Source of the DNA: Silicimonas sp.
GTDB lineage: Bacteria; Pseudomonadota; Alphaproteobacteria; Rhodobacterales; Rhodobacteraceae
Length of the DNA stretch: 64,000 nucleotides
Direction of reading: 5' to 3'
Assembly: GCA_022826205.1 (NCBI GenBank)
Contig: JAJDVJ010000136.1
Location: 1-64,000 of the forward strand
Within the stretch, counting starts at the first letter, position 1. Every line of letters starts with the position of its first letter. Both the position numbers and the translations under genes were made by a program. Below the pieces are notes generated by a model that ran no database searches, had not been told where the DNA came from, and worked only from the letters and a program-made list of their open reading frames with translations. Positions 44,442-56,085 of this stretch are shown piece by piece.

Positions 44442-47039
44442 ATGAACGACAACAGCCCGCAGCTAGTGCGCCTTGCCGATTACCGGCCACCATCCTGGCT
44501 GGTGGACTCTGTTCATCTGACTTTCCTGCTTGATCCGAAAGCGACCCGGGTCAATTCACGCATCGAGTTTGCACCAAACCCCGAGGCAAGCGACCGAACA
44601 TTTCGCCTCGACGGCGAGGGCTTGCGTTTCATCCGTGCGGCGATCGACGGCCAGCCGGTCCGCCCGCGCCTCGACGAACGCGGCCTGACCGCAGCAGTGC
44701 CGGAACGACCTTTCACGTGGGAATGCGAGGTCGAGATAGACCCCGGCGCCAATACCGAACTTGAAGGCCTGTACCACTCGGATGGACTCTTCTGCACGCA
44801 ATGCGAGGCGGAAGGATTCCGGAAGATCACCTACTACCCTGATCGCCCTGACGTCATGGCGCCCTTCGACGTTCGCGTGGAGAGTGACCTTCCCGTTATG
44901 CTCTCGAACGGCAACCTTGTCGCGGAAGGCAGCGGCTGGGCGGAGTGGCGCGACCCGTGGCCAAAGCCGTCATATCTCTTTGCATTGGTTGCTGGAAATC
45001 TTGTCGCGCATCGCGGCCAGCACCGAACCCCCGATGGACGCAACGTCAACCTCAACATCTGGGTCCGACCGGGCGACGAACACCGCTGCGCCTATGCACT
45101 GGACAGCCTAAAGCGCGCGATGAAATGGGACGAACGCACATATGGCCGTATCTACGACCTTGATGTCTTCAACCTGGTTGCGGTCGACAACTTCAATGCC
45201 GGTGCAATGGAGAACAAGGGCCTCAACATATTCAATTCGAAATACGTCCTTGCCTCGCCCGAGTCCGCAACCGACCGCGACTACGAAGCGATCGAGGGCA
45301 TCGTTGCACACGAATACTTCCACAACTGGACCGGCAACCGGATTACTTGCCGAGACTGGTTCCAGCTTTGCCTAAAGGAAGGACTGACGGTCTTTCGGGA
45401 CCAGCAATTCACCGGCGACATGAGGGGACGTGCCGTCAAGCGAATCGACGATGTCATGGCATTGCGCTCGCGGCAGTTCAGGGAGGACAACGGCCCGCTC
45501 GCGCATCCCGTTCGTCCTGAAAGCTATATCGAGATCAACAATTTCTACACTGCAACCGTCTACGAAAAGGGTGCCGAGGTCATTCGAATGCTGAAGGCGC
45601 TGGTGGGCGACGCAAACTATGAAAGGGCACTTCTGACGTATTTCGAGCGGCATGACGGCCAGGCCGCAACTGTCGATGATTTCTTTGCCTGCTTCATGGA
45701 AGTCACGGGCAATGCACTGGAAGGCTTCGAGCGGTGGTGGAGCCAGTCCGGCACGCCCCGAATTGCCGTCGCCCGGCATTGGGTCGGCGACCGCCTCAAG
45801 CTGACGCTCCGCCAGCGAACGCCGCCCACCCCCGGCCAACCGAAGAAGCGTCCGTTGCGCATCCCTCTTGCGGTCGGCGTGCTGGACCCGGACGGCACCC
45901 AAATCGCGGACACCGAAATACTGGAACTCACGTCAGAGACGGCGAGTTGGATCTTCGCGCACGGCCATGGCTGGACGGAAACCGACGCCCATCTGGACGG
46001 TCCAGTGGCCGGTACGGACGACACGCCGGTTCTCTCGATAAACCGGGACTTCTCGGCGCCGGTGATCCTGGAACGACAGATTTCCGAAGCCGAGCGTCTG
46101 ACAGTCCTTGCACACGACCCGGACCTGTTCAGCCGCTGGGAAGCCGGGCGGTTGCTCGCCAAGGAAGAGCTCGCCAAGATGGTGACAAGCAGGTCGGAGC
46201 CAGGCCGTGCCTACATCGGCGCACTCGGTCAGCTTCTGTCAAACGACTCGCTTGACCCGGCTTTCCGTGCGGCTGCGCTCGACCTGCCGTCGGAAGAGGA
46301 CATTCTCCGCGCAGTCCGCGACGAAGGTCAGATCACGGACCCGATACGCATCCATGACTGCCGCCAGGAGATGCGAACGAAAATTGCCGAACAACTGCAC
46401 GCCACGTTTTCCCGGCTGTTTCGGGAGATGGAAGTGACCGGACCCTATCGCCCGGATTCTAAGGATGCGGGCCGACGGGCATTGCGCCTCGCGTCGCTTT
46501 CGGCTCTTGCCCGGGTGGAAGGGCCAGATCTCGCACGGGAGGTCTTCGCCGAGGCGAACAACATGACGGAAGTGCTCGGAGCGCTGAGAACGTTGGTCCG
46601 TGCCGGCGAGGCGGACGAGGAACTTGCCGCCTTCTTCGAGCGCTGGAAGGACGATCCAAATGTCCTGGACAAGTGGTTCTCCATCCAGATTCTCGAAGCC
46701 GGGCCGGACGCGGCACTCGCTGCCGCAAAAAGGCTTTCCGCACATCCACTGTTCAACTGGAAGACACCCAATCGCTTTCGGGCCGTGATCGGCGCCTTTG
46801 CAACGACACTGTCAGCATTCCACCACCCCTCGGGCGCAGGTTACGAATTTTTGGCCGACTGGCTCGCAAGGCTTGATCCGGTGAATCCCCAGATTGCCGC
46901 ACGCGCGGCTACTGCGTTCGATACCAGGCATCTCTTCGACGAGGAGCGCCAGAACATGATGGTTCAAGCCCTGAAACGCCTTCTCAAGAACCCCAGCCGG
47001 GACCTTGGGGAGATCGTGTCCAGGATTCTCGACGGGTGA
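44442..47039 (+). CDS. pepN: Aminopeptidase N (M1 metallopeptidase)
   Basis: An 865-aa protein of the length usual for bacterial PepN. The exopeptidase motif GAMEN lies near residue 255. The zinc site HEYFHNWTGNR (HExxH) lies near 290, and the third ligand Glu is in LKEGLTVF near 313. N-terminal strands form the M1 saddle domain and the C-terminal half is helical (DUF3458). The enzyme removes N-terminal residues from peptides in the cytoplasm. Confidence 0.97.
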   Translation: MNDNSPQLVRLADYRPPSWLVDSVHLTFLLDPKATRVNSRIEFAPNPEASDRTFRLDGEGLRFIRAAIDGQPVRPRLDERGLTAAVPERPFTWECEVEIDPGANTELEGLYHSDGLFCTQCEAEGFRKITYYPDRPDVMAPFDVRVESDLPVMLSNGNLVAEGSGWAEWRDPWPKPSYLFALVAGNLVAHRGQHRTPDGRNVNLNIWVRPGDEHRCAYALDSLKRAMKWDERTYGRIYDLDVFNLVAVDNFNAGAMENKGLNIFNSKYVLASPESATDRDYEAIEGIVAHEYFHNWTGNRITCRDWFQLCLKEGLTVFRDQQFTGDMRGRAVKRIDDVMALRSRQFREDNGPLAHPVRPESYIEINNFYTATVYEKGAEVIRMLKALVGDANYERALLTYFERHDGQAATVDDFFACFMEVTGNALEGFERWWSQSGTPRIAVARHWVGDRLKLTLRQRTPPTPGQPKKRPLRIPLAVGVLDPDGTQIADTEILELTSETASWIFAHGHGWTETDAHLDGPVAGTDDTPVLSINRDFSAPVILERQISEAERLTVLAHDPDLFSRWEAGRLLAKEELAKMVTSRSEPGRAYIGALGQLLSNDSLDPAFRAAALDLPSEEDILRAVRDEGQITDPIRIHDCRQEMRTKIAEQLHATFSRLFREMEVTGPYRPDSKDAGRRALRLASLSALARVEGPDLAREVFAEANNMTEVLGALRTLVRAGEADEELAAFFERWKDDPNVLDKWFSIQILEAGPDAALAAAKRLSAHPLFNWKTPNRFRAVIGAFATTLSAFHHPSGAGYEFLADWLARLDPVNPQIAARAATAFDTRHLFDEERQNMMVQALKRLLKNPSRDLGEIVSRILDG

Positions 47040-47218
47040 GTCGTCCGCCGACCTGTCGGATTCACGTTCTGGTCATGCACTGGTGATTGTGGAGTGCACG
47101 GCAAGAATCGTGTATTCGGACAAGAGATCGCCAGTCCCGAGGCACTTCGATAGGGAGCAGTGCATTGCCCTTGGCAAAACACGTCATGAATCCGTTGCTG
47201 AATTCAGCTTGAGTTCCG

Positions 47219-48082
47219 GTGATGAGAGAACGCCTTGATCCCCTCATAGAGGAGCGTGCTCCGTGGCTCTTCCGGGATACACATTTTGCCAGGCTGTCCC
47301 GGCGCGCGCTCATGTCGCTCCTGAGCTACCACAGGACCGTCACGCTTGGCGAACTGTACGACCCCTGGCCAGTAGAGCGAATCATGCATCATCTGGCGGG
47401 CCTTCTTGCCCGCGATCTTGAAGTTGCAGGACTTGACAATCTGCCACGACACGGTCCGGCACTGATCGTTACCAACCATCCGACCGGAATCGCGGACGGG
47501 ATCATGTTGTATCACTCGATCTCACCGATACGGCCAGACCTGTTCATTTACACGAATTCGGACATCCTGCGCCTTCTTCCACAGTTTCAGAGCATCATCG
47601 CCCCGGTCGAGTGGCGCCTCGACAAGCGAACGCGCGCCAAGACCCGAGAAACCCTGGAATACACCCGTACCGCGATCAATGCCGGTCGCATCGGCGTGAT
47701 CTTCCCTTCGGGGCGGCTCGCGAAGCGGCGCGGACTGAAGCTCCACGAGCGTGACTGGATGCCTTCGGCGGCCATGATCGCGCGCAAGTTCGACCTTCCG
47801 GTAATTCCGCTGCACATCCGGGCACGGAATTCCGCGCTCTTCTACCTCTTCGACTTCATTCATCCGACGCTGCGCGACATCACCTTGTTCTACGAGACCC
47901 TCAACAAGGACCGTCAGCCCTATCGCCTGAGAATAGGTGAACCGATCTCTCCCGCCGCCCTGCCCGAAAAGTCGGAAGAGGCAATCGAAGTCATGAAGAG
48001 AGCGACGCTGGCGCTTGGCGGGCGACATGCGCCGACCGTGTCGCTGGTGCAAAGCACCCGGATTCCCAGCTGGGCTCGATAG
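47219..48082 (+). CDS. 1-acyl-glycerol-phosphate acyltransferase-like (PlsC family) protein
   Basis: A 287-aa protein; GTG 47219 or ATG 47222 both fit. The NHPTGIADG motif near residue 85 matches the Hx4D acyltransferase box, and VIFPSGRLAKRRG near 162 matches the glycerophosphate-binding FPEGxR box. A membrane-associated acyl-transfer role is expected, but the acceptor lipid is not determined. It is followed by a 275-bp gap before gatB. Confidence 0.85.
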   Translation: MMRERLDPLIEERAPWLFRDTHFARLSRRALMSLLSYHRTVTLGELYDPWPVERIMHHLAGLLARDLEVAGLDNLPRHGPALIVTNHPTGIADGIMLYHSISPIRPDLFIYTNSDILRLLPQFQSIIAPVEWRLDKRTRAKTRETLEYTRTAINAGRIGVIFPSGRLAKRRGLKLHERDWMPSAAMIARKFDLPVIPLHIRARNSALFYLFDFIHPTLRDITLFYETLNKDRQPYRLRIGEPISPAALPEKSEEAIEVMKRATLALGGRHAPTVSLVQSTRIPSWAR

Positions 48083-48357
48083 GCTTACGCAGAACAAGCG
48101 CCGCGTCACCATGCCCGAATTCGCGGAGATTGGCCAAATTGGAAGCAAGCAGGCGAACAGGTCATCGTGTCACCGGCAATCCGCCGAACCAGAAGGCAGT
48201 GATGCCCGTCATGCGAACCATCCGCGCGGCAGGCAGCGTCGCCCGCACGGCAAGTTTCGTGGATTCCGCCAAGTCGATGTCGTTTCCCATTCCAGCTTGA
48301 AGGCTTGAGCGACGTTTTCTAGAACGCGTTCGAGCCCAATTCGAGGACGCACGCCCC

Positions 48358-49869
48358 ATGCTTGACCTGACATACGACTCTCCGGACCCCAAGGTCATCA
48401 CCGGCGATACCGGTCCTTGGGAAATCGTGATCGGCCTTGAGGTCCACGCGCAGGTTGCATCGACCTCGAAGCTCTTTTCCGACGCCTCGACGGAATTCGG
48501 CGCTGAACCGAATTCGAACGTTTCATTTGTCGACGCCGCGATGCCGGGCATGCTGCCAGTCATCAACGAGTTCTGCGTGGCCCAGGCGGTGCGTACCGGC
48601 CTTGGCCTCAACGCCAAGATCAATCTTGTGAGTGCTTTCGACCGCAAGAATTACTTTTATCCCGACCTGCCCCAGGGCTACCAGATCAGCCAGCTCTACC
48701 AACCGATCGTTGGGGAGGGAGAGGTCCTTGTCGATCTTGCACCGGGGATAGCGCGAAAAGTGCGCATCGAACGCATTCATCTCGAGCAAGATGCCGGCAA
48801 ATCCATTCACGACATGGATCCGGAGTCTTCTTTCGTGGATCTCAACCGGACCGGCGTTGCCTTGATGGAAATCGTATCGAGACCAGACGTCCGCGGTCCC
48901 GAGGAGGCGGCCGCCTATGTCGGAAAGCTGCGCCAGATCCTGCGCTACCTCGGCACTTGTGATGGCAACATGCAGAACGGCAATCTTCGTGCCGACGTCA
49001 ACATCAGCGTATGCCGCCCTGGCGACCATGAAGCCTTTCTGGAATCCGGGGATCACGATGTCCTTGGCACACGTTGCGAAATCAAGAACATGAACTCGAT
49101 GCGTTTCATTCAGCAGGCGATCGAGTTCGAGGCTCGCCGCCAGATACGGATCCTTGAGGAGGGTGGCAGCGTCGAGCAGGAAACGCGGCTCTATGATCCC
49201 GACAAGGACGAAACCAGGTCAATGCGCTCGAAGGAAGAGGCCCATGACTACCGTTACTTCCCTTGCCCCGATCTTCTGCCACTGGAGATCGAACGGTCAT
49301 GGGTCGACGCAATCAGGGAATCGCTTCCCGAGCTGCCCGACGCGAAGAAGGCTCGTTTCGTCGCCGAGTACGGAATGACCGAATACGATGCTGGCGTCCT
49401 GACGGCAGACGTTGATTCCGCCGCCTACTTTGAGGAAGTGGCCAAGGGTCGCGACGGCAAGTCGGCGGCAAACTGGGTGATCAACGAACTCTTCGGCCGC
49501 CTCAGAAAGCACGACCTCGACATTGCCGAAAGCCCGGTCTCGGCTGCACAGCTCGGATCCATTCTCGACCTGATCGGAAAGGGCGACATTTCTGGCAAGA
49601 TCGCCAAGGAGCTCTTTGACATCGTATGGTCAGATGGTGGAGACCCGGCCGAACTCGTGGAATCCCGCGGCATGAAGCAGGTCACCGATGCCGGGGCCAT
49701 CGAAGAGTCCGTGAACAGAGTCATTGACGAGAATCCAGACCAGGCAATGAAGGCCAGGGACAACCCCAAGCTTGCAGGCTGGTTCGTAGGCCAGGTCATG
49801 AAGGCGACGGATGGCAAGGCGAATCCGAAGTCGGTGAACGAACTTGTCACGAAGAAGCTCGGACTGTAG
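48358..49869 (+). CDS. gatB: Asp-tRNA(Asn)/Glu-tRNA(Gln) amidotransferase subunit B
   Basis: A 503-aa protein with [18 protein letters not shown] at the N-terminus and [30 protein letters not shown] and [12 protein letters not shown] follow, and the tail domain has the GatB/YqeY helix pattern. The subunit supplies the kinase and transamidation platform for charging tRNA(Gln) or tRNA(Asn). gatC and gatA are not in the window, as is common in alphaproteobacteria. Confidence 0.97.
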   Translation: MLDLTYDSPDPKVITGDTGPWEIVIGLEVHAQVASTSKLFSDASTEFGAEPNSNVSFVDAAMPGMLPVINEFCVAQAVRTGLGLNAKINLVSAFDRKNYFYPDLPQGYQISQLYQPIVGEGEVLVDLAPGIARKVRIERIHLEQDAGKSIHDMDPESSFVDLNRTGVALMEIVSRPDVRGPEEAAAYVGKLRQILRYLGTCDGNMQNGNLRADVNISVCRPGDHEAFLESGDHDVLGTRCEIKNMNSMRFIQQAIEFEARRQIRILEEGGSVEQETRLYDPDKDETRSMRSKEEAHDYRYFPCPDLLPLEIERSWVDAIRESLPELPDAKKARFVAEYGMTEYDAGVLTADVDSAAYFEEVAKGRDGKSAANWVINELFGRLRKHDLDIAESPVSAAQLGSILDLIGKGDISGKIAKELFDIVWSDGGDPAELVESRGMKQVTDAGAIEESVNRVIDENPDQAMKARDNPKLAGWFVGQVMKATDGKANPKSVNELVTKKLGL

Positions 49870-49925
49870 CGCGCCGGCGGGAGTCGGATTGCACAGGCCG
49901 GGCAAACCAGTCCCCGAAGCCCTGC

Positions 49926-50192
49926 CTAGTCCTCGATTTTGAGCGCAAGCGCGTGAATGCGGCCGATCAAGTCAGGTCCCAAGGCATCGTGAACGGCGCG
50001 GTGCCGTGCAATTCGGCTTTGCCCCTTGAACGCTTCTGACGCGATCCTAACCCTGAAATGGCTCTGGCCACCCTCGCGGTAGCCGGAATGGCCGCGATGG
50101 CTTTCGCTTTCGTCGATGACCTCAAGCTTGCGTGGCGCGAAAGCAGCTGCGAGCTTTCGATGAATTTCGTCCTCAACACGCATTTTTGACAT
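49926..50192 (-). CDS. BolA-family protein
   Basis: 88 aa from ATG 50192 (alternative ATG 50183). The BolA fold is seen in IHRKLAAAFAPRKLEVIDES, SHFRVRIASEAFKGQSRIARH and ALGPDLIGRIHALALKI. Members assist iron-sulfur cluster trafficking with monothiol glutaredoxins. It is divergent from the J-domain gene with 66 bp between starts, so they share a regulatory region. Confidence 0.92.
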   Translation of the reverse strand: MSKMRVEDEIHRKLAAAFAPRKLEVIDESESHRGHSGYREGGQSHFRVRIASEAFKGQSRIARHRAVHDALGPDLIGRIHALALKIED

Positions 50193-50258
50193 TTGCCTCT
50201 TCAAACTGCCGATCAGGAAGTTAGACTCTCCGATCCGAGTCGGAAAGGCAGACGGCGC

Positions 50259-50891
50259 ATGGCCAAGGATCCGTTTGGTTTTGATCTCAGCGTGTCTACG
50301 GACAAGAAGAAGCGTTCGCGGACGCGGCGCGGCATGTCAGGTGCGTTCGAAACGTCGACCCGGCAATGCCAGCACTCGGGATGCACGAACACCGGGCAGT
50401 ACCGGGCGCCGAAGTCTCCGGATGATCTCGACGAGTTCTACTGGTTCTGCAAGGAGCATGTTCGGGAGTACAACCTGAAGTGGAATTTCTTTCACGGGCA
50501 CACCGAGGAAGAAATGGCCAAGCAGATTGACAGGGATCGGGTCTGGGAGCGCGAAACCAAGCCATTCGGCAAGGATGGCGAGGAAGCCCGTGCATGGTCG
50601 CGGCTCGGGGTTGACGATCCGCATCAGATCCTGGGCGAGAACGCCACGCAGAACCCCGGGAAATCGATCACTGGATCACGACGACTTCTTCCGACCGAAA
50701 GGCGCGCACTGGACATCCTCGACGCGAAGGATCATTGGACCAAGGCTGAAATCCGTAAGTCCTACAAGGCTTTGATCAAGATTCTTCATCCTGACATGAA
50801 CGGCGGCGACCGGGGTCATGAAGAGCAGCTCGCGGAAGTTGTCTGGGCCTGGGACCAGATCAAGGACAGCAGGAACTTCCAAGGCAAGTAG
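50259..50891 (+). CDS. J-domain (DnaJ-like) protein
   Basis: A 210-aa protein from ATG 50259. The J domain is at the C-terminus (about residues 150-210): HWTKAEIRKSYKALIKILHPDMNGGD, where HPD is the Hsp70-stimulating motif. The N-terminal part has a possible zinc site (CQHSGCTNTG with FWCKEH-like spacing). This domain order is common in Rhodobacterales next to bolA and cobS. Its Hsp70 client is unknown. Confidence 0.92.
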   Translation: MAKDPFGFDLSVSTDKKKRSRTRRGMSGAFETSTRQCQHSGCTNTGQYRAPKSPDDLDEFYWFCKEHVREYNLKWNFFHGHTEEEMAKQIDRDRVWERETKPFGKDGEEARAWSRLGVDDPHQILGENATQNPGKSITGSRRLLPTERRALDILDAKDHWTKAEIRKSYKALIKILHPDMNGGDRGHEEQLAEVVWAWDQIKDSRNFQGK

Positions 50892-51070
50892 GCGTTGCTG
50901 ACACGTCCGGCCAGGATCCGGCCCGTTCGAACGCGAATCGGCGATCAGCCGCCCGCCACTTCACGTCAGGAACGCGCTGCGCGACGGCAGGGTTGCCCTT
51001 GCGCCCGCCAGCGGAATGAGGCACGTCAGGTGTCGATAAGGTCTCACCCCGCAAGCGAAAGAGAAGTGTA

Positions 51071-52057
51071 ATGGACCATCGTCTGTTGGACGCGGATGCC
51101 AAGCCGACCGAGGAAATCGACGTGCGCGAAGTCTTCGGCATCGACTCGGACATGAAGGTAAGGGGGTTTGTCGAGCCAAGCGACCGCGTTCCCGTTCTTG
51201 ATCCGACCTACAAGTTCGACCCTGACACCACACTCGCGATTCTGGCCGGTTTCCAGTACAATCGGCGCGTCATCATTCAAGGCTATCACGGCACCGGAAA
51301 GTCCACCCATATCGAACAGGTGGCCACCAGGCTCAACTGGTCCTGCGTCCGCGTCAATCTCGACAGCCATATCAGCCGGATCGACCTCATCGGAAAGGAC
51401 GCGATCAAGATCAGGGACGGCGTGCAGGTCACCCAGTTTCAGGAGGGCATCCTGCCTTGGGCGCTGCGCAATCCAACCGCCATTGTCTTCGACGAGTACG
51501 ACGCTGGCCGTGCGGACGTCATGTTCGTGATCCAGCGGGTCCTGGAATCAGACGGGAAGCTCACGCTTCTCGACCAGAACGAAGTCATCATTCCACATCC
51601 GTCCTTCAGGCTGTTCGCGACCGCGAACACGGTGGGACTCGGCGACACGACCGGGCTCTATCACGGCGTCCAGCAAATCAACCAGGCCCAGATGGACCGG
51701 TGGTCGCTGGTCGTGACGCTGAACTACCTGAGCCATGACGCCGAGACCGCGATCGTGCTCTCGAAGGCGCCGCATTACAACACCGCGAAGGGCCGCAAGA
51801 CGATTGCCCAGATGGTTACCGTCGCCGACCTGACGAGAACTGCATTCATGAACGGCGACCTGTCGACAGTCATGAGCCCGCGAACCGTGATCAACTGGGC
51901 GCTTAACGCCGAGATTTTCCGCAGTATCGGCTATGCATTCCGTCTGACATTCCTCAACAAGTGCGACGAGCTCGAGCGCCAGACCGTCGCGGAATTCTAC
52001 CAGCGCTGCTTTGATGAGGAACTGCCCGAAAGCGCGGCAAGCGTGGCGGTCCCGTGA
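51071..52057 (+). CDS. cobS: Cobaltochelatase subunit CobS
   Basis: A 328-aa AAA+ protein with a short N-terminal segment ([13 protein letters not shown]). Walker [10 protein letters not shown] lies near residue 74 and Walker [10 protein letters not shown] near 140, followed by the sensor block [12 protein letters not shown]. It forms an ATP-driven complex with CobT and CobN that inserts cobalt in aerobic cobalamin synthesis. cobT follows 165 bp downstream; cobN is not in the window. Confidence 0.96.
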   Translation: MDHRLLDADAKPTEEIDVREVFGIDSDMKVRGFVEPSDRVPVLDPTYKFDPDTTLAILAGFQYNRRVIIQGYHGTGKSTHIEQVATRLNWSCVRVNLDSHISRIDLIGKDAIKIRDGVQVTQFQEGILPWALRNPTAIVFDEYDAGRADVMFVIQRVLESDGKLTLLDQNEVIIPHPSFRLFATANTVGLGDTTGLYHGVQQINQAQMDRWSLVVTLNYLSHDAETAIVLSKAPHYNTAKGRKTIAQMVTVADLTRTAFMNGDLSTVMSPRTVINWALNAEIFRSIGYAFRLTFLNKCDELERQTVAEFYQRCFDEELPESAASVAVP

Positions 52058-52222
52058 CCCGATTGGCGGACGGCCAACCCATCGATGACGCCCCGTTGTG
52101 GGTGCAGGGGGCGATGCCTGCCTCTCGACATCCCTGGATGCCGCTGAATCAGCCGCACCCGAACTTCAACGCTTCCGGACAAGTGAGGTGTCCTGAGGCG
52201 CAATTTGGCAAGTGACGCTTCC

Positions 52223-54115
52223 ATGACCCGCACGCCTGACAGTCCTGCCGACCCGTTCAAGAAGGCCCTCGCAGAGGCGACCAAGACCTTGGCCGACGAT
52301 CGGGAGATGGACGTCAGCTATTCGGTCGACCCTCCGGGCATGTCGGCTGAAGGCGTACGCCTGCCACAGGTCACGCGCCGGATGACACGGGATGAAGTCC
52401 TGCTCGCGCGCGGCACCGCTGACAGCTTTGCCATGCGGCGGAAGTACCATGACGAGGCATGTTTCGACCGCTACTCGCCGCAAGGTCAGATGGCACAGGA
52501 CATCTACGAGGCCATGGAATGGGCTCGCTGCGAAGCGGTGGGAGCACGCGACATGCCGGGAACGGCCGGCAACATTGATGCGCGCATAAACAATGAAGCA
52601 ACACGAAAGGGGTATGACGAACTGCAAGACATGTCGGATGCGCCGCTTGCCGCCGCCGCCGGATACCTGGTGCGCCGGCTTGCCAGCGGTCGCCCCCTGC
52701 CTCCGGCAGCCGCAAACGTTCTGGATCTTTGGCGTGACCAGTTGGAGACGAAGGCGGGATCGACCCTCGAGGACCTTGAAGACACGCTGACTGACCAGGC
52801 GGCCTTTGCGCGTTTCGCCCGTCAGGTCATCCGGGATCTCGGCTATGGCGACCAGTTGGGCAACGACCCTGACAGCGAGGATCCGGACGAGGACAACGAG
52901 GCGGCGGAAGACGCGCCCGAGGACGAGGAAGCGAACAGCGACGACCAAAGCCAGCAGGAACAGGAAGGCTCAGATGCCGCACCGGACGAGGGCCAGGACC
53001 AGCTGGACGATCAGGCCGAGGCGCAAGTCTCCCTCGACGAGATGGCCGACCTGGACCAGGGAGAGGACACCGAACTTCCTCAAGGCGACGCCGAGATTGA
53101 GCCGCCGGCGCCGCAGCCGATCAGCGATGCAGACCCAACCTACACGGTCCACAGTTCGGAATTTGACGAAGAGGTCGCTGCCGACGAACTCGCCGAGCCG
53201 GAAGAGCTGGAGCGTCTGCGCGCTCATCTCGACAACCAGCTTGAGCCCTTGAAGGGAGCGGTTTCCCGGCTTGCAAACCGCCTTCAACGCCGCCTTCAGG
53301 CACAACAGACGCGCACGTGGACCTTTGACCTCGAGGAGGGCATCCTCGATGCCGGACGCCTGGCCCGCGTGGTTGTCAACCCGACCCTGCCCCTGGCCTA
53401 CAAGCAGGAAAAGGACATGGAGTTCCGCGACACGGTCGTGACGCTCCTGCTCGACAACTCTGGATCGATGCGAGGACGCCCCATCTCCATTGCCGCGATC
53501 TGCGCGGACGTGCTGGCAAGAACCCTGGAACGCTGCGCAGTCAAGGTTGAGATTCTGGGCTTCACGACACGTGCATGGAAAGGCGGACAGGCACGGGAAA
53601 ACTGGCTGCATCAGGGCAGGCCACAGCTGCCCGGTCGGCTGAATGACATACGCCACATCATTTACAAGGCCGCTGACGCACCGTGGCGGCACGCCCGAGA
53701 GAATCTCGGATTGATGATGAAGGAAGGTTTGCTCAAGGAGAACATCGACGGCGAAGCGCTGGAATGGGCCTATCGACGGCTTCTTGTCAGGCAGGAAGCG
53801 CGGCGCATCCTCATGGTCATCTCGGATGGCGCGCCAGTGGACGACTCCACCCTCTCGGTGAACCCGGCAAACTACCTGGAAAGGCACCTCCGAAACGTGA
53901 TCACGATGATCGAAAGGAGGAACCAGGTCGAGCTTCTCGCCATCGGCATCGGCCATGACGTGACCCGATATTATGAGCGTGCGGTTACGATCACGGACGT
54001 GGAACAGCTTGCCGGGGCCATTACCGAACAACTGGCGGCGCTATTCGAAGCCGATCCGGTTCAGCGAAAGCGCATGGCCAGGCGAGGCGACAGCCGAAGG
54101 GTCGCACCAAGGTAG
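52223..54115 (+). CDS. cobT: Cobaltochelatase subunit CobT
   Basis: A 630-aa protein from ATG 52223. The centre (about residues 215-330) is a long acidic region (for example [18 protein letters not shown]), and the C-terminal VWA domain has the MIDAS motif [13 protein letters not shown] near 410. CobT is the large regulatory ring that pairs with CobS. The acidic linker and VWA order match known CobT proteins. Confidence 0.96.
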   Translation: MTRTPDSPADPFKKALAEATKTLADDREMDVSYSVDPPGMSAEGVRLPQVTRRMTRDEVLLARGTADSFAMRRKYHDEACFDRYSPQGQMAQDIYEAMEWARCEAVGARDMPGTAGNIDARINNEATRKGYDELQDMSDAPLAAAAGYLVRRLASGRPLPPAAANVLDLWRDQLETKAGSTLEDLEDTLTDQAAFARFARQVIRDLGYGDQLGNDPDSEDPDEDNEAAEDAPEDEEANSDDQSQQEQEGSDAAPDEGQDQLDDQAEAQVSLDEMADLDQGEDTELPQGDAEIEPPAPQPISDADPTYTVHSSEFDEEVAADELAEPEELERLRAHLDNQLEPLKGAVSRLANRLQRRLQAQQTRTWTFDLEEGILDAGRLARVVVNPTLPLAYKQEKDMEFRDTVVTLLLDNSGSMRGRPISIAAICADVLARTLERCAVKVEILGFTTRAWKGGQARENWLHQGRPQLPGRLNDIRHIIYKAADAPWRHARENLGLMMKEGLLKENIDGEALEWAYRRLLVRQEARRILMVISDGAPVDDSTLSVNPANYLERHLRNVITMIERRNQVELLAIGIGHDVTRYYERAVTITDVEQLAGAITEQLAALFEADPVQRKRMARRGDSRRVAPR

Positions 54116-54287
54116 CCTGCGATGGCGAAGATCAGACTCCCGCACCGGATGCCGTCAACGCGCCAACGGCCCGTCGTGCACTCGTGACGCGCGGCGTCTC
54201 GCAGCACCTGCACGTTCACGTTGCCATATGAGAATCCAGCAGCCGTTCCGGCTTGCGCCCGAGAAGGGTTCCTGTTCTTTGACTGCC

Positions 54288-56066
54288 ATGTTCCAGTCCT
54301 TCGACGCCACCGCCAACCCCGAACAGGGGCCGCCGCGCCTCGCAGCGCTGCGCGAAGTCATGGCGAAAGAAGGCATCGGTGCATTTCTCGTTCCTCGCGC
54401 GGACCGGTTTCAGGGGGAATTCGTTGCACCCGCCGACGAGCGCCTTGCCTGGCTGACAGGATTCACGGGATCGGCCGGACTGGCAGTCATCTGCCGGGAT
54501 GCCGCCGCCATATTTGTCGATGGACGCTACCGGCTGCAAGTGCGCGACCAGGTCGCCGGAGAGATCGCACCCCTGGACCCCGCAGAGATCAAGCCGGGCG
54601 ACTGGCTGACCGAGAATGTAGACAGGCATGCCAAGGTGGGCTTCGACCCATGGCTCCACACGGTGGACAGCGTCACGAAGCTCTCGAAAGCGATCGGTGA
54701 CCATGCCCTCCTTCATCCCACGCCAAACCTCGTTGACCTGGTCTGGACGGACAGGCCCTCGCCACCAGCCCAGACGGTCCGGGTTCATCCGCTCGAGCTT
54801 TCCGGCGAGAAGTCGTCATCGAAGCGCGAACGTCTGGCGCGGGAATTGAAGGACGCCGGACAGCGTGCCGCGATTCTCACGTTGCCGGAAAGCATCTGCT
54901 GGCTTCTCAACATACGAGGCGACGGCATTCCACGCAGTCCTGTCGTTCAGGCATTTGCGATACTTCACGACTCAGGTCGCGTGAGCCTGTTCTCCTCTCC
55001 GGAGAAATTCGAGCACCTTGGTCCCGACCCTAACATCGATCTTGCGGACGAAGACGCCTTTGGACGCGCCGTCGGGCGCCTTGAAGGGCCGGTCCGGGTC
55101 GACAGACTATCAACGCCGTGGAAGATTTCCGAGATTCTCGAAGACCGGGCCGTATGGGGCTGCGACCCTTGCATCATGCCCAAGGCGTGCAAGAACGATG
55201 CCGAAGTCAAGGGCATGCAGAACGCGCATCTCAGGGACGGCGCGGCAATGGTCGAGTTCCTTGCATGGTTTGACAAGGAAGCCCCAAAGGGCGGACTGAC
55301 GGAGATATCCGCAGCAAGGGCGCTCGAGGGATTCCGTGCACAAGCTGGGGACCTGCTGGACATTTCCTTCGACACGATTTCGGGATCCGGACCCAATGCG
55401 GCGATCATTCACTACCGCGTTTCCGAACAGACAGACCGCAAGATCAGGCCAGGAGATCTGTATCTGGTCGATTCCGGCGGTCAGTACATTGACGGGACCA
55501 CCGACGTCACGCGCACGCTTGCCGTCGGAGAGCCATCGGACGTCCACCGCGACTGCTATACCCGGGTTCTCCAAGGACTGATCGCAATCTCGCTTGCAAG
55601 GTTTCCGAGCGGGCGTGCCGGGCGTGACATCGACGCCCTCGCCCGCGCCGCGCTTTGGCGCAAGGGTCTCGACTACGACCATGGCACCGGGCATGGCGTC
55701 GGAGCTTGCCTGAACGTGCATGAAGGACCTCAGCGGATTTCGCCAACAGGCAAGACAAGCCTCAAGCCCGGGATGATTCTCTCGAACGAGCCCGGCTACT
55801 ACCGGCCCGGTGATTTCGGGATCCGCATCGAGAATCTGGTTGTGGTACGCGAGGACGGGAAGTGTCAGAACGATCGGGACCGGCTTTGCTTCGAGACACT
55901 GACACACGTACCGTTTGACCGTCGCCTGATTGACACAGGGCTGCTGGGGCCATGGGAGCGAAACTGGATTGACGCATACCATGCCGAAGTGAAAGAGAAA
56001 CTCTCCGGCCTGCTTTCCGCATCGGCCAGCAATTGGCTCGATTCGGCCACAAAGTCGCTTGGTTGA
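54288..56066 (+). CDS. Xaa-Pro aminopeptidase (M24B, aminopeptidase P)
   Basis: 592 aa from ATG 54288; upstream in-frame residues overlap cobT and are not conserved. The N-terminal creatinase domain opens with LAALREVMAKEGIGAFLVPRA. The catalytic domain has YLVDSGGQYIDGTTDVTRT (metal-binding Asp pair), GTGHGVGACLNVHEGPQRI and ILSNEPGYYRPG. This two-domain-plus-tail eukaryote-like length is common in alphaproteobacteria. It releases N-terminal residues before proline. Confidence 0.95.
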   Translation: MFQSFDATANPEQGPPRLAALREVMAKEGIGAFLVPRADRFQGEFVAPADERLAWLTGFTGSAGLAVICRDAAAIFVDGRYRLQVRDQVAGEIAPLDPAEIKPGDWLTENVDRHAKVGFDPWLHTVDSVTKLSKAIGDHALLHPTPNLVDLVWTDRPSPPAQTVRVHPLELSGEKSSSKRERLARELKDAGQRAAILTLPESICWLLNIRGDGIPRSPVVQAFAILHDSGRVSLFSSPEKFEHLGPDPNIDLADEDAFGRAVGRLEGPVRVDRLSTPWKISEILEDRAVWGCDPCIMPKACKNDAEVKGMQNAHLRDGAAMVEFLAWFDKEAPKGGLTEISAARALEGFRAQAGDLLDISFDTISGSGPNAAIIHYRVSEQTDRKIRPGDLYLVDSGGQYIDGTTDVTRTLAVGEPSDVHRDCYTRVLQGLIAISLARFPSGRAGRDIDALARAALWRKGLDYDHGTGHGVGACLNVHEGPQRISPTGKTSLKPGMILSNEPGYYRPGDFGIRIENLVVVREDGKCQNDRDRLCFETLTHVPFDRRLIDTGLLGPWERNWIDAYHAEVKEKLSGLLSASASNWLDSATKSLG

Positions 56067-56085
56067 CTGAAAGATCTTACATACT

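Noticed and set aside
44047-44493. 148-aa minus-strand frame upstream of pepN
   Set aside because: Overlaps the pepN start and has no recognisable domain or good start.
48015-48308. 97-aa plus frame between the acyltransferase and gatB
   Set aside because: Composition is irregular and it overlaps the preceding gene; no domain found.
50892-51070. Cobalamin riboswitch before cobS
   Set aside because: The gap is short and lacks the conserved B12-box; cobS and cobT show no visible riboswitch.
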